From: Undaria pinnatifida
Taxonomy: Eukaryota; Sar; Phaeophyceae; Laminariales; Alariaceae
Assembly: GCA_012845835.1 (NCBI GenBank)
Contig: JABAKD010000025.1
Location: 9,553,779 to 9,617,778 of the forward strand
Reading direction: 5' to 3'
DNA length: 64,000 bases
The position numbers and the translations under genes are program-made. A model generated the notes under the pieces. It was given only the letters and a program-made list of their open reading frames with translations. It had not been told where the DNA came from and ran no database searches. Positions 11,693 through 22,220 of the stretch are shown here, in pieces (the first letter of the stretch is position 1; every line of letters begins with the position of its first letter).

Positions 11693-11895
11693 GTTCGGGA
11701 CAACACATTTCAGCTACCCAAATGTACAGGGTAGGAGGGCACAGCGGTAAAGTAACACATATGTAGGGACATTGGCGTGCATTCCTCCACGTCGTTCGGG
11801 ACAACACATTTCAGCTACCCAAATGTACAGGGTAGGAGGGCACAGCGGTAAAGTAACACATATGTAGGGACATTGGCGTGCATTCCTCCACGTCG
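11693..11895. repeat. Near-perfect 101-bp tandem duplication
   Basis: The unit beginning GTTCGGGACAACACATTTCA at 11,693 repeats at 11,794. The two 101-bp copies appear nearly identical over their whole length. Copy A of Elem-1 has only one diverged unit here, so the duplication is specific to copy B and recent relative to the divergence of A and B. Confidence 0.9.
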
Positions 11896-12986
11896 TGCAT
11901 AATTTTCGACCGTGCAAGCCTGGTGTAAGTAATGCCTGTAGTAAGTGACGGAAGAAGAACATTTGGGGTGGCGAATGCTCGACCAGGGGCGAACGCACGC
12001 ACTAACATGGCATACTCTTCACTCGGATACTATTAGGTTGGATTTACGTTGCTACTTTAAGTAGCGACGTTGCGTATTATAACCTACTACGGATAAAAGC
12101 TGTTGCCGACTTCCGCCCGCTTGCGAAACCTTCAACGATAAATTGTACATGGGGTACTGCTTGTGAAATATGAAACTCGGGACGCACGGAGCGTTATTGC
12201 TGCTGAAACGCGTTGTGCAGAGGCAAAAACTGCCAAGTTGCTCTTTCGAAAGCGTTTTATTAGGCAAGTGTTTCGAAGGTTTTAATACGTAGTGCCAACA
12301 GTGGGTTTTTTATATTCTACAAGAGCCCGGCAATCGCCCTAGTTGTCATTTTCTAATCATTGAGTTGGGTTCATGAACAAAAGACTTTCGTCAAGGTGTT
12401 GTCATTGTTGGACGGTTGGCGCCGCGCTTAAGAGTTTGGTAGTGTCGGCCTTCGAGACACAATATTTTTAGTCGACTAAGTATAGAGGTTGGGGATGTGA
12501 AGGAGGGATCCGGACAATAGATTCAACTAGTTCGCAAGGGAATTGCACGAGCACCTGGACACTGCATCAAGTATATCCCGCGTCGTAGAGCTTGCTCTAC
12601 GGCAGCGTGGAAAGGTGTTTCATTGTCCGGTAGACATGATGCAGATACGCTTACATAACGATGTCTACCAAAGTCCCGCGCATGTGAGGAGTTTTTCTTG
12701 CCCACATGGATGTGATGCAAGCGGTTATCCCATTTCGTATCGTGAGGTTATGAGTTAAGGATACGCGACTGCTAATGGTCGCTTTGTATATCCGATGGAG
12801 TTCGTCGACAATCGGCAAGAGTCCCTACGGTTGGATGATCCACAAACGCAGGAAGAACTTATCCAGTATCTCTAAGCGTAGCCGAAATACTCAATGGAAC
12901 TGTCGTTTGATTATAGCACAATTTTTAATGCGAAGTGGAGTTGATTTGACGTTCCAGCTGTGAGAGATGAGCCAAGAAATTGTCAC

Positions 12987-13191
12987 TGTTGACTGTATGC
13001 TTGGATATGATACGGATATGACGACGGTTGAGTTGGGGTCTCTAGTCGTGGGTTGGCAACAAGGTCGCGAGATTTCGGGATGGTGGAAGTATTCTGGCTA
13101 TTTCGCCGTCACTTCTCGTTGTTCTTGTTCCACCAAGTGAGTCCTCTTCTCTCGACGTTGCGCCAAGGCATTGAGCTGTGTTAATGTTACA
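12987..13191 (+). repeat. Copia 5' LTR
   Basis: Begins TGTTGACTGTATGCTTGG and ends near GTTACA, so it has TG...CA-type ends. It aligns over its whole length with 18,983-19,194, including CTGGCTATTTCGCCGTCACT and GAGCTGTG near the 3' end, with numerous substitutions and small indels. The two LTRs are identical at insertion, so this divergence indicates an old element. Confidence 0.85.
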
Positions 13192-13398
13192 TATTAATGA
13201 TGCATTTACCTACGTGCTGCGGACCCACCACCCCACGGCTGCTTGTGCAACGGGTAAGCCCTCTACGCTTCGTATGGATAAAAAAACACGATAAATATCG
13301 CGTAGCGTACGCGGTACTATCCCTGTTCGAAGAAAAGGGTGTTGAGTGACGTGGATTCTTCTGCGGAAGAGAGCTAGCTGGAGATATCAACCGGAGCC
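13192..13398 (+). other. Copia 5' untranslated leader
   Basis: Non-coding leader between LTR and gag. Its first 90 bases (ACGTGCTGCGGACCCACC, then GTGCAACGGGTAAGCCC) recur at 23,876-23,965 without a neighbouring LTR. No clear tRNA primer-binding match could be assigned directly after the LTR. Confidence 0.5.
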
Positions 13399-14644
13399 AT
13401 GGGGGACATCGATTCGAGTGAAGCCCAAGGGGGTGGCGGCGGGATTACATCCGCCATTTTGGAGCAGCTGGCAGACTTTCAGAGGAGAGCGGTTCTTCTG
13501 GAAGGAGCCACACGGGGAGTTAAGATACGCGAGGCCCCAGCTTCTCCCCCTTCGCTTGCGCCTGTTATGCAAGGCCGGCCCATCCGGGCGAGTGTTTAGG
13601 TAGCAACCGTCCCCCCAAGTTCAACAGTAAGAGGAACACGTGGCCCCATCTGGTAAGCAAGATTCACATCGTTTAAGGGAACAACAGGATGAAGAGTAGC
13701 GTATAGAGAGACACCGAACCCTCTGCGAGTAGCAGATGACTCCCTCACTCATGAGGACTTGCTGTCGAGGCAATCGGCTTCGACAATCGTTCGTGCTAGG
13801 ATGGCTTGGGAGTTTTTGTTGGAAGCTCTCGGCTCTGACGCCTGGTGTTTGACCAGGATGCTAGAGACAAAATCATCTAGCGGAGCATGGAAAGTCATGA
13901 CTGGCTTTTATGCCCCGAAGACAATAATGGAGAAACGCAGGGTAGCGCAGGAGTTTGACTCCATTTCAATGGTAGACCTGTAGAATATTTGAGCCTCATC
14001 GACAAGACAGTGCAAGAGTTTGCAATGCTAGAAGGAACTGAGGATGATAACCACGTGAATGTGCATGAGGTCCAAAACCAGTCGGCGTCTTGCGAGGTGG
14101 AGAAGGAAATTTTGTTGTCCAGCCCTGGCCTGACTCGTTCCAAGATAGAAAAGGTAGTCAGAAACGCGTACATGTCACACAAGCAGAATGCTGGCAAGGG
14201 TAAGGGTCAGACGAAGGGAGACGATCCACATGCAATCTACGCCGGCGGGGCTCAACCGACTGGTGCAGGGGGCAACGGGATGGGGAGGGACTCAAAAGGG
14301 AAACAGAAAACAGACAAAAACAGCAGAAACAGCAGTCGCAACAGCAGCAGCAGCCGCAGCCACGGCACCAACAGCGGCAGCGGCAGCACCAGAGTGGTGG
14401 TAGCGGTGTAGTGGGCCCAACGTACCGTTTAGATCCGGTATATGGGCAGTGGCGTTGGAATGACTCGAGGTTGGTCCCTTTTGGGAATTCTGGTGATGTA
14501 CCCCCGGTAGGATACGTACAAGTTCAACCTCCGCCTGGTGCGCTACCATCGAGACCCTCGCCACCGGCAGGATCGGGACCGCTACGTAGAGGTACCAGGA
14601 TGACTCCCCGGTTATGCTTCACATGTCAGCAACCGGGGAATTAG
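13399..14644 (+). pseudogene. Copia gag region
   Basis: Remnant of the capsid gene in four pieces (13,399-13,599; 13,759-13,983; 13,989-14,411; 14,411-14,644) lying in three frames with stops between. The second and third pieces have the gag helical region (ARMAWEFLLEALGSDAW, then MLETKSSSGAWKVMTGFY) and a charged segment. A glutamine/asparagine/serine-rich low-complexity stretch encoded by CAG/AAC-type codons lies near 14,310-14,400. The end reads LCFTCQQPGN followed by a stop, which cuts the CCHC zinc knuckle before its histidine. The protein would normally coat the element RNA. Confidence 0.75.
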
Positions 14645-14782
14645 GCCGCCCAATGCACTGCACACGCACACGAACGCGTCGCGCACAAACACCCACCTAG
14701 CTCATGTAATTTTTCGCGCACGCTGCATCGTTTAACCCCGCCCCAACATCATACGACGGAAATTGGCAGGCCGGAGCATACC

Positions 14783-15560
14783 ATGAGCCTTGTGGAACTG
14801 GTAGTTTCGCTCCGACTAGCCCACCCACGCGCTGAAACCCTACGCGAGACGGCGCGTCAACATGGCGTAGAAGTGGTAGGAGAGTTGGCTCTTTGTGCTG
14901 GGTGTTCCGAAGCTAAGGGGAGGAGGATGCCTGTCCCGCGGTCTGCCAACAGTCGCTCGACCAAACGCTTTAAGGGTCTGTTTGTAGACCTGTCCGGAAA
15001 GCATCCCGCGTCGTGTGGTGGTCACTATTACCTAATGATGATTGTGGACGGGTTTTCTCGGTTTGGATGGACTTACTTCCTCAAGGAGAAGTCCGATGTG
15101 CCCGGTGTTTTCGCTGGTTTTCTGGCTGACATTCGGGCACAGGGCACCCCAGTGCCTGCGCTGAGAAAATAGTACTGAATTCACCAAGGGTGAGTTCGTG
15201 ACGCTGCTGAACAACCACCGTACCCGCCGAGAATACACGCCAGTAGACTCTCCGAAGTATGACGGCGTGGTCAAGCACAGCAAAGCCCTAGTCTTAAAGG
15301 GCCGCGATGGCGTCCTGCCTGGAAGCTCCCCGTCTATTCGGCGGCATGCCTCTGCCGCCGACAGGGCCTCCATGGGCGGAAACGTGCGTGCACGCGATCG
15401 ATGCCATCAACGTGTCGGCGAGGGTGAGCGACAAGCCGGACATGTTGTCGCCTGACCAAAAGCTGTACGGTGGGGCGCTGTTCCCGCGACTGCTTCCATT
15501 TCTCAAGACTGGCTTTCACCATGTGAAGCGGGCGCTGAAATCTGAGCCGAAGGCACAGGC
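14783..15560 (+). pseudogene. Copia integrase domain
   Basis: Remnant of the DDE integrase. The first part has the pre-integrase zinc-binding end (LCAGCSEAKGRRMP) and the catalytic core start KGLFVDLSGKHP, then YYLMMIVDGFSRFGWTYFLK, carrying the first aspartates. After a break the frame resumes with TEFTKGEFVTLLNNHRT, then REYTPVDSPKYDGVVK, the region around the catalytic glutamate. A further shift leads to the core's end and C-terminal part (ACIATS-like INVSARVSDKPDMLSPD, then LYGGALFPRLLPF). Stops and frame changes near 15,172 and 15,300 disable it. Confidence 0.85.
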
Positions 15561-15779
15561 CCGCTTCTTTCTGAACAGCGGTAGCAACCACCCGAGGGAC
15601 TGTGTTGCTTGTGCCCGGTCGCCGGTCGTACACCAGCGATGTTACTCGGGAGCATCCGCGGGAAGCCTTTGCTGGGGTGGTGCCTGCGCCATAGGACAGG
15701 AACACCCCATCACCTGCGCCAAAAATGTCGGAGGCGCCGATACCGGGGAGGTATGGTATGTGCCGGCATCGATGCCGTC

Positions 15780-16050
15780 AGGAGCGTCACCGGGGCCGGC
15801 ACAGCCGTCACCGGTTACGTCAAGGGCGTTACCTGGGCCGTCAAATCTGTCACCGGTGCCGTCAAAGACGTCACCGGGGCGTCAAACATGTCATCTATGC
15901 CGTCAATGATGTCACCGGGGACGTCACAGCAGTCATCGGTGCCGTCAAGGGCGTCACCGGAGTCCGCGCAGCCGTAACCGGTGTGGACGTCAAGGGCGTC
16001 ACTAGGGCCGTCACAGCCGTTGCTGGTGCCGTCATAGCGCCCGACTCTGA
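15780..16050 (+). repeat. GTCACCGG-type minisatellite inside pol
   Basis: Imperfect tandem units built on GCCGTCAAGGGCGTCACCGG, about 15-33 bp long, between the integrase and reverse-transcriptase parts. In one frame they encode repeated VTGAVKDVTGA-like peptides, in another proline/serine repeats. Copia elements often have a variable linker here; the expansion looks like local slippage and duplication. Confidence 0.8.
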
Positions 16051-16279
16051 GTCATCAACTCCTACGAGGACTGACGGACTATTTCTCAGGAGCTGGGGAT
16101 GGTGGCGAGCCACAACAACTGGGGCGCACGCGGGCGCAGACTGCTCGCAACCAGGCAGGAATTGAAAGGCCACAGGCTGTAAATGACGGCGTAGCCCCAT
16201 CTAAAACGCACCAGGGGGCAAACGGTGCTCAGTAAGGGAGGTGTGCGACTTGGATTGTTGCCTTTGATGGCTGCGCGGG

Positions 16280-17360
16280 AGGGTATTGGTCATGTACGGT
16301 ACAATCAAGCCCCACCTCACGAAAACCCTCCCCTACCCTCGCCCCCGGTGAGTGAGCTCTTGACGCCGAGCTCGTACTCGGAAGCGCTCACCGACGAATA
16401 TTCCGATATTTGACTTCAGGCCATGGAGAAATGATATGGTGGCCTGGAGAACGCGGCTACTTTCGGTGCGGCTTAGCATCCAAACGGCCTGAATGTTCTT
16501 TCGGTGAGGTGGGTGTACGGTTGGAAATCGAATGAGATTGGTTTTTCGACCAGGGCCAAGGCGAGGTTGGTAGGGAGGGGTTGCGGGCAGCGTGAAGGTA
16601 TCGATGTCTTTGAGACTTTTGCCCCGACGCCTTCAGCGTCCTGCATCCTTTTGTTGGGTGTTATTGCTTGCGAGTGCGATTTAGATCTTTGTATTTTCGA
16701 TGCAGAGCAGGCTTTTGTTCAGTCAAACCTAAACGAACATGTTTTCATGCAGTTGACCCGGGGCTGTGGTGAGATGTCTGGTAAGGTAGTACGCTTAAAC
16801 TGCAGTCTCTACGGCTTGAAACAAGCGTCGAGATCGTGGCACAACCGATTGCTATCGCACATGAAGAGCCTTGGTTTTGGGCAGAGTTTAGCAGATGCGT
16901 GTGTCTTACGCTTGGTCGCGTCTGGAACTGTCTCTATAGTAGCAGTAGTTCATGTGGACGATATCTTTGCAGCAGAACGGAAGGCTAGAGATAATCAACT
17001 CTGCGAAGACTTTAACCGCCTAGTGCCGATTAACAACCTAGGCGAGTTAAGGTGGTATGTTGGCTGCCGGTATTCTAGAGATTGGGATGCTGGCACTTTG
17101 ACGATCTCGCAGCAAGCTTTCGCTGAAAACACAGCTTTGAATTTTGGCGTTTGTTAGGGTAGGAGAAACCCGCTTGAAAATGGCCTAAATCGCCAAGAGT
17201 TCGATGCGACTGAACCCGAGGGCGACTGGTCTTTCCGTGAACCGGTAGAATGCTTGATGTAACTCGCCAATGAAACACGTCCGGATATTGCGAACGCAGT
17301 GAGAGCGGTAGCCAGGTACACCAACTCGCCCAAGAATGTACACTGAAAGACGGCGGTTGG
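16280..17360 (+). pseudogene. Copia reverse transcriptase
   Basis: The main intact piece is 16,504-17,157 (217 codons). It shows the RVT_2 signature: KARLVGRGCGQREGIDVFE, ETFAPTPSASCI, CIFDAEQAFVQSNLNEHVFM, LYGLKQASRSWHNRL and the active-site box VVHVDDIFA. The two adjacent aspartates needed for catalysis are visible. Upstream, PPVSELLTPSSYSEALTD (16,340-16,405) matches the usual start of the domain but is separated by a stop. Downstream, FREPVECLM, then LANETRPDIANAVRAVARY (17,236-17,320), is the connection to RNase H, with a stop inside. Confidence 0.92.
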
Positions 17361-17389
17361 TATGTTAGAGTGTTTTTTTTTCACTAGTG

Positions 17390-17896
17390 ATTTTGGCACT
17401 TCTTTTCAGAGAGGCTGTAGACTGGAGCTGGTTGCGTATGCGGATGCTGACTACGCCAGCAAGGCCATTTATTATAGAAGGTCGGTTTCCGGTGGCGCTG
17501 CCATGTGGGCAGGGGCCTGCGTTAGCGGTTTTCGTGGACTCAGAAGTGCGTGACGCTTTCGACCGCAGAGGCCGAGTACGTAGCACTGGCAGACACCATC
17601 AATGAGGTGATTTTCTTGCGGTACGTGTGGAGTTTAGTTTGGCCTGGTCTCGGTTTTGCATGCATCACGGTTTTTGAGGACAACAAGGGGTCAAGGCACC
17701 TGGCTCATAACACGGTGCGCGCGTGGAATTCGAAACACATCGACATTAAGCACCACTTCCTGCTAGATCTTGTATTCAGGAGAGAGTTTTACATCTTGTT
17801 TATGTAAAGTCTTACCAGCAACACGCAGACTTCCCGACGAAGGCACTCGCCTGTCCAGTTTTTCGTTTTCACCGGGATTTGGTGATGAACATTTGA
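17390..17896 (+). pseudogene. Copia RNase H domain
   Basis: RNase H remnant in two frames. First YADADYASKAIYYRRSVSGG, carrying the first aspartates. Then, after a shift at 17,550, TLSTAEAEYVALADTINEV and FEDNKGSRHLAHN, then HIDIKHHFLLD, with the catalytic glutamate and aspartate boxes. The terminal HADFPTKAL and FHRDLVMNI motifs follow at 17,828-17,896 after an in-frame stop. Order, spacing and motifs are those of Ty1/copia; the breaks make it inactive. Confidence 0.88.
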
Positions 17897-18982
17897 TTTT
17901 GGAGAATGGTAGAATATCTCATGACTCAGTGCGCTAGGGTTTCTGTTTTTACTGTTTGACAATGATAATTGAGATCTTTCGGTTCCATTTCAGTAATGAA
18001 TCGCTGATGGTGGATAATACGGAGTATATTATGAGCTGGAAGCATGAGATTTTTGGGACTTGGGGACGGCAACGGTTTTGGTAAACTCCCGGGGGTCATC
18101 CCTGCGTCACGAGTCTATGACGTTCTCAACTAGCCCCGGTATGAGACCCAGCTGAACCAAATCGTTTAGTTTTGATCCTGCAAGACGGGGTCACGCCCAC
18201 CTGTTACTCCTTGGACGAGGTTGGATTCGCTCGACCATTTAAGAGGATTAAGGCTCGTTAGGCAGGAAAAATTTGTCAAACTCGACGAGTTCGATACGTC
18301 TGAACCCGAGGTTGACTAACTTGTTTGCGAGCTGATTTGAACTGTTTCTTGGCGGATTATTCCGCACATATTAGCTGGAGTTTGGTACTTTTAAGAACGC
18401 ATGGAATTTTAGGAGTCAAGTAACTGTTTCTTGATTTTTTTTTAAATAGTACTTTTTCATGATTGCGTTTTCTAGTATGGCACTATTTTCCTTCAGATTT
18501 GAGCATTTAAAATCAGAATCGATTTTTTGTATGTACCCAGCCGGGAAGCATTTGTATAATTCGAAAGTAAGTTTTGAGACTGCTGCCCGACCACAATTAT
18601 AGGCAGCCCTATTCTATGGGACTGACAACCGTTTTATATGGCTGATTGCTGATAATAGGGCCGATGCTTGAGTTTTCGGATTTTGGAATCTGGATTTCAG
18701 ATTTGAGTTTTCGATCTATGGAATTCGGATTTGAGTTTTTTTGAACTCAGGATTTCACGACTTAGATCTTAGGTCCGCGAAGAGTGATGAATACTGTCCC
18801 TGAGTTGTATCTAGATTTATGGAGTGATTTTGAAGGACTAGACTATGGTGCTGCAATCTTTATTTCTTGTCACAGTAGTACTGGGAGGATATTATTGATT
18901 GGCCGTATTTTTCTTTAAATCGTTTTTCCCCGATGATATGATAATATAGCATAATGCCGTGTCATTTACGAGACAGGGAGGG
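17897..18982 (+). other. Copia 3' untranslated region with polypurine tract
   Basis: About 1.1 kb with no coding potential, AT-rich in the middle (repeated GATTTGAGTTTT-like phrases at 18,675-18,755). A short stretch at about 18,286-18,325 (GAGTTCGATACGTCTGAACC, then CGAGGTTGACT) repeats 17,199-17,232 of the RT-RNase H linker. The segment ends in AGACAGGGAGGG at 18,971-18,982, a polypurine tract directly before the 3' LTR, the expected primer for plus-strand synthesis. Confidence 0.75.
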
Positions 18983-19194
18983 TGTTGATTGTATGCTTGG
19001 ATGTGATATGGATGTGACGACGGCTGAGTACATCAGGAGTTTTCAGTGACAGGTTGGCGACGTGGTAGCAGGATTTCGAGATGATGTAATTATTCTGGCT
19101 ATTTCGCCGTCACTTCTCGTTGTTCTTGTTATATCGAGTGAGCCCTCTTCTCTCCACGTTGCGCCCCGGCATGGAGCTGTGGTAATATAAAGTA
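18983..19194 (+). repeat. Copia 3' LTR
   Basis: Begins TGTTGATTGTATGCTTGG and aligns with the 5' LTR throughout, sharing TATTCTGGCTATTTCGCCGT and CCCTCTTCTCTC. The exact 3' boundary is uncertain by a few bases because the adjacent Rep-A copy begins with a similar TTCACTTGG string. Confidence 0.85.
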
Positions 19195-19485
19195 TTCACT
19201 TGGTAAAATGATGCATTTCCTTCCACAGCTGTCAGATTTTGTCCCCCTCAGCAACGGGCTTTTTAGTTTCCGCGCGTAGACTGCCTAACATCACCCTGTT
19301 GACCCTGGTAGCTACACTGTAGTTGCAAGGGGAGTCGCCGACCTATATCCTTCATGAGGACACACAACCCGTAATACGCGCGATCAGAGTATCTCACACA
19401 GCTTGCAAAGATGGGTTTCGACAGAATATTCGATCTCACAGCTGGAGTGTATTTTAATTTTTATAGTATATCAAGCGCTCAGAGA
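19195..19485 (+). repeat. Rep-A, copy 2
   Basis: Nearly complete Rep-A copy abutting the copia 3' LTR: CACAGCTGTCAGATTTTGTC, then CACCCTGTTGACCC, AAGGGGAGTCGCCGACC, CGTAATACGCGCGATC and GGAGTGTATTTTAATTT. It is very similar to the copy at 23,595-23,880, more so than to the others. Confidence 0.9.
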
Positions 19486-20497
19486 CGGCCCCACGTGGTA
19501 GCCTGAGTGACCCGAGAAATCTGGGTGGTTGACGGCAACTTACGCAAGTAGGCTTGTCTGAACACGTCGGCTCTCAGGAGATTTCGACCCACCCGGGTAT
19601 GCTTTTTTATGCCCCCCTTGAAATTTGTTCGAGTCCCTTACGGATATACTATATATCGTGACGTATGAAGAGTGGTTTTATATGTTATACAAATTGAAAT
19701 ACTACAAAGGCTGAATAAGTCAACATATTGTGAGATGTTTCGGAACTAGTAGATTAAAACGATAAAGGAAAGTAACCCAAAAGGGGGGCGGCGGAAAACC
19801 CGCTTCCAACCCCCCACCCCCCCCCCCCCCCCCCCCCCTCCCCCTAGCCCCTGCCCCCCCCCTTTGTCCCCCCCTCCCCCTTGGTCCCCTCCTCCCCCTT
19901 TCTCTTTTTCCCCTCCCTACCCAATGAACAGAAATATGCCACATGCATCCACACACGAGAATTATAGTATAATGCTGCGACCTTGTATACCCTCACCACA
20001 AACTCACTCAAATCCCCCTCCCCCACCTTGGGTTAAAAATATGTTACCAAACTTCACACTGCTACGAAAGGCTAATGTAGCCGTCCAATTGGTAGGAAGT
20101 TGGGACCTAGTACATCGACAAGAGACACAGCACCGGATTTACCCCCCCCCCCCGCGCCCCTCCCTTCCTTCTTGGCCGATTAACCATAACTATGCCACAG
20201 GTTTAAACTCCTTTTCTCCGCCCCACTACATGCCACAGGTTTAACCACATGAAAAGTATCTTATAACACTGCAATATCTGTCGCGTTGAACCTCCCACTA
20301 CTTCGTCCACACCAAAGTATTCAATAGCAGGCTAATCAAATATACAAAACCTTCATGTAAACTTTTATTTCAAGGCTTCAACCCTAGCCTCGCGAAGTAT
20401 TTCTGTTCATTCCTCATAGTGTAGCAAAATAATGAATACACCCATAGTCAAACTATGAACAGTAACGGTGTTATAAGTGCATTATGATCCCATAGTT
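19486..20497. other. C-rich, non-coding stretch
   Basis: Holds a long C-rich block at about 19,805-19,915 with a run of about 30 C, and another C run near 20,140. The plus strand gives proline-rich open frames that are compositional. No gene, RNA or known element is seen. Around 20,222-20,245 the phrase TGCCACAGGTTTAA occurs twice within 40 bases. Confidence 0.5.
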
Positions 20498-20558
20498 GTC
20501 AAGGTTGGTTGTTGCATGTTTATCTCCAGAGATAAATATGCATTCAACCATACTTGAC
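20498..20558. repeat. Imperfect hairpin of about 30-bp arms
   Basis: The 61 bases from GTCAAGGTTGGTTG to CAACCATACTTGAC fold back on themselves: GCATGTTTATCTC pairs with GAGATAAATATGC and the outer arms also pair, with about five mismatches and a loop of only two or three bases. The size resembles a short hairpin precursor or a tiny foldback element; nothing shows transcription. Confidence 0.65.
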
Positions 20559-20714
20559 AAAATCCGCGAGGGGGAACGTTGCAATTCCCAAACGTCCCTC
20601 GCAACTTCGTTTTTAGCCCCCCGAAGCAGTTTTCTCGGCGTACATCAATACGTTTTGCGGATATGCACAACAGGCCAACCCCCCCCCAACCACTGCCAAC
20701 TAATATGAATTTGA

Positions 20715-21100
20715 AACCGCCACTCTGAAACAACACGATAACGAAGTCTAGAACGTCACCCACAACTTACACGTATAACAACAACCACGCGAACACAAAA
20801 TAATACGTGTTCAAAAAACCACTCTGAAACAACACGACAACGAAGCCTAGAACATCAACCAAAACATACACGTGTAGCACAATAACGAAGTCTAGAACAT
20901 CACCCAAAACATACACGTATAGAAACAACCACGCAAACACAAAATAATACGGGTTTAAAAACACCACTCTGAAACAACCCGATAACGAAGCCTAGAACAT
21001 CAACTAAAACAACCACGCGGACACAAAACAATATGTATTCGAAACCACCACTCTGAAACAACACGATAACAAAGTCTAGAACATCAACCAAGAATGCCCA
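20715..21100. repeat. Minisatellite array with unit of about 85-145 bp
   Basis: CCACTCTGAAACAAC recurs at about 20,720, 20,819, 20,964 and 21,048. It is followed each time by AACGAAGYCTAGAACATCA, CAACCACGCG and ACACAAAATAATA. Unit lengths vary because internal sub-blocks are duplicated or lost. On the minus strand it gives repetitive hydrophobic frames (DVLDFVIVLFQSGG), which are products of the repeat. Confidence 0.85.
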
Positions 21101-21732
21101 CACTCTACAACCATATACACGTCCACAGACAAAACCCAGTAAAAAAATGGAACCCATATACCATGAGTTCCAAAGTGAGATCCCTACGAGTCAGAAACAT
21201 CACATAAATCTACATAAAGTCTTTACACAAACCTAAAATGCGTCACAACTGCTCGTTGCCAAATGACAGGTTCATCAGGAACGCCAAAACAAACAGAACG
21301 AGAGACTGGGTAATCGCAGCAGCTCAAATCATTATAGCATTCGCCCACCACATCACCGCCTTTGAAATTGGTTTTGGGCATCATCAGCGAACTGGGTCCA
21401 ACGCATGCCCGTAGTGTCTTAGGTGGAGTGAGGAGCGGTAGTAAAAACTATGTGCGCTGCTCGATAACCTGTTCCTGACCGTCGGTATACTGAACAATCT
21501 TCGGGCCGCGTCTTCTCTGTGTCAGGTGTGGGCGGAATTTTTTTTGTCGTTTTCAAGCAAGCGGTTGCGTTGACATATACTACCTGGCTTGATGTAGAGG
21601 AAAGGAACATCACTCAGCGATCATCTACTACACGCTAGGGCATGTTTTCGTGAGCACCACTAACAAGAGCACCATACTTGGACGCGGCATCTACAGGACC
21701 ACAACATCTTCGACGACAGTGGGGAGAAAGCA
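21101..21732. other. No recognisable feature
   Basis: About 630 bases without a supported gene or repeat. One minus-strand frame of 64 codons (21,613-21,419) has no motif. Confidence 0.5.
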
Positions 21733-22220
21733 GGGCGTATAATCGTACACTAGATAATAACAATGCGAAAAAGAAGTACAAACAACTATGTTAGTACTGC
21801 GGTAGACTACACTATCAACCTATTACGCAGGGTGTTTCGTGCCTCCGGCCGTTTGCATGATATGATCGCCTGACAATCTCTACCAAATGCAGTAGCACAT
21901 GCCCAACAAAGTAAACTCACCCTGGCGTTCAATAGGGGTGACATCGCATGCCTACGTCACTTCGCTTGGTGTATTTGTCGGATGTATCTCTGTCTTAGGT
22001 TTGGCGACCTCAGAGCCCCACATCGGCACAGCAAAAATCATGGGCGTAAAATCGTATAATATGTGAGACAATAATAATGTGAAAAGGAGGTACAGACAGA
22101 TATGTTAAAGTTGCGGTAAACCGCACTACCAACTTATTACGTAAGGTATTCCGTACATTCCGTCCGCATGATCGCCTCCCAACCTATGCCAAGCGAAGTA
22201 TGACTAACGAAGTAACGTAA
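21733..22220. repeat. Two diverged direct repeats, 310 bp apart
   Basis: 21,733-21,915 and 22,043-22,220 share GCGTAWAATCGTA, ACAATAATAATGTGAAAA, TATGTTARWGTTGCGGTA and CATGATCGCCT in the same order, with many differences. It is a tandem-like duplication of about 170-180 bases separated by a 125-base spacer. Confidence 0.75.

Larger units (their letters stand above)
10500..12960 (-). mobile_element. Elem-1 dispersed element, copy B (interrupted)
   Basis: Collinear with 3.05-5.47 kb of copy A over about 2.4 kb, with heavy substitution and indels. Matching landmarks include GATACGCCGTG (10,829), CCGTCGTTCGGAAACGA (11,462), CAAGCCTGGTGTAAG (11,916), ACATGGGGTACTGC (12,149), GTTGTCATTGTTGGACGG (about 12,397) and GAGCTTGCTCTACGGCAGCG (12,586). 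The similarity stops just before the copia LTR at 12,987, consistent with truncation or interruption there. Minus-strand peptides are conserved with copy A but contain stops. Confidence 0.55.
12987..19194 (+). mobile_element. Ty1/copia LTR retrotransposon, decayed
   Basis: A 6.2-kb element with two LTRs, a polypurine tract and domains in copia order: gag with a broken zinc knuckle, integrase, reverse transcriptase, RNase H. The pol order with integrase before reverse transcriptase places it in Ty1/copia. Frameshifts and stops split the single expected polyprotein into at least ten frame segments, so it cannot be autonomous. The base before the 5' LTR ends GTCAC and the 3' LTR is followed by TTCAC, a possible 5-bp target duplication with one mismatch. 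It lies between Elem-1 copy B and a Rep-A copy. Confidence 0.9.

Noticed and set aside
20767-21157. Hydrophobic minus-strand frames resembling membrane proteins
   Set aside because: They are translations of the minisatellite unit repeated three to four times.
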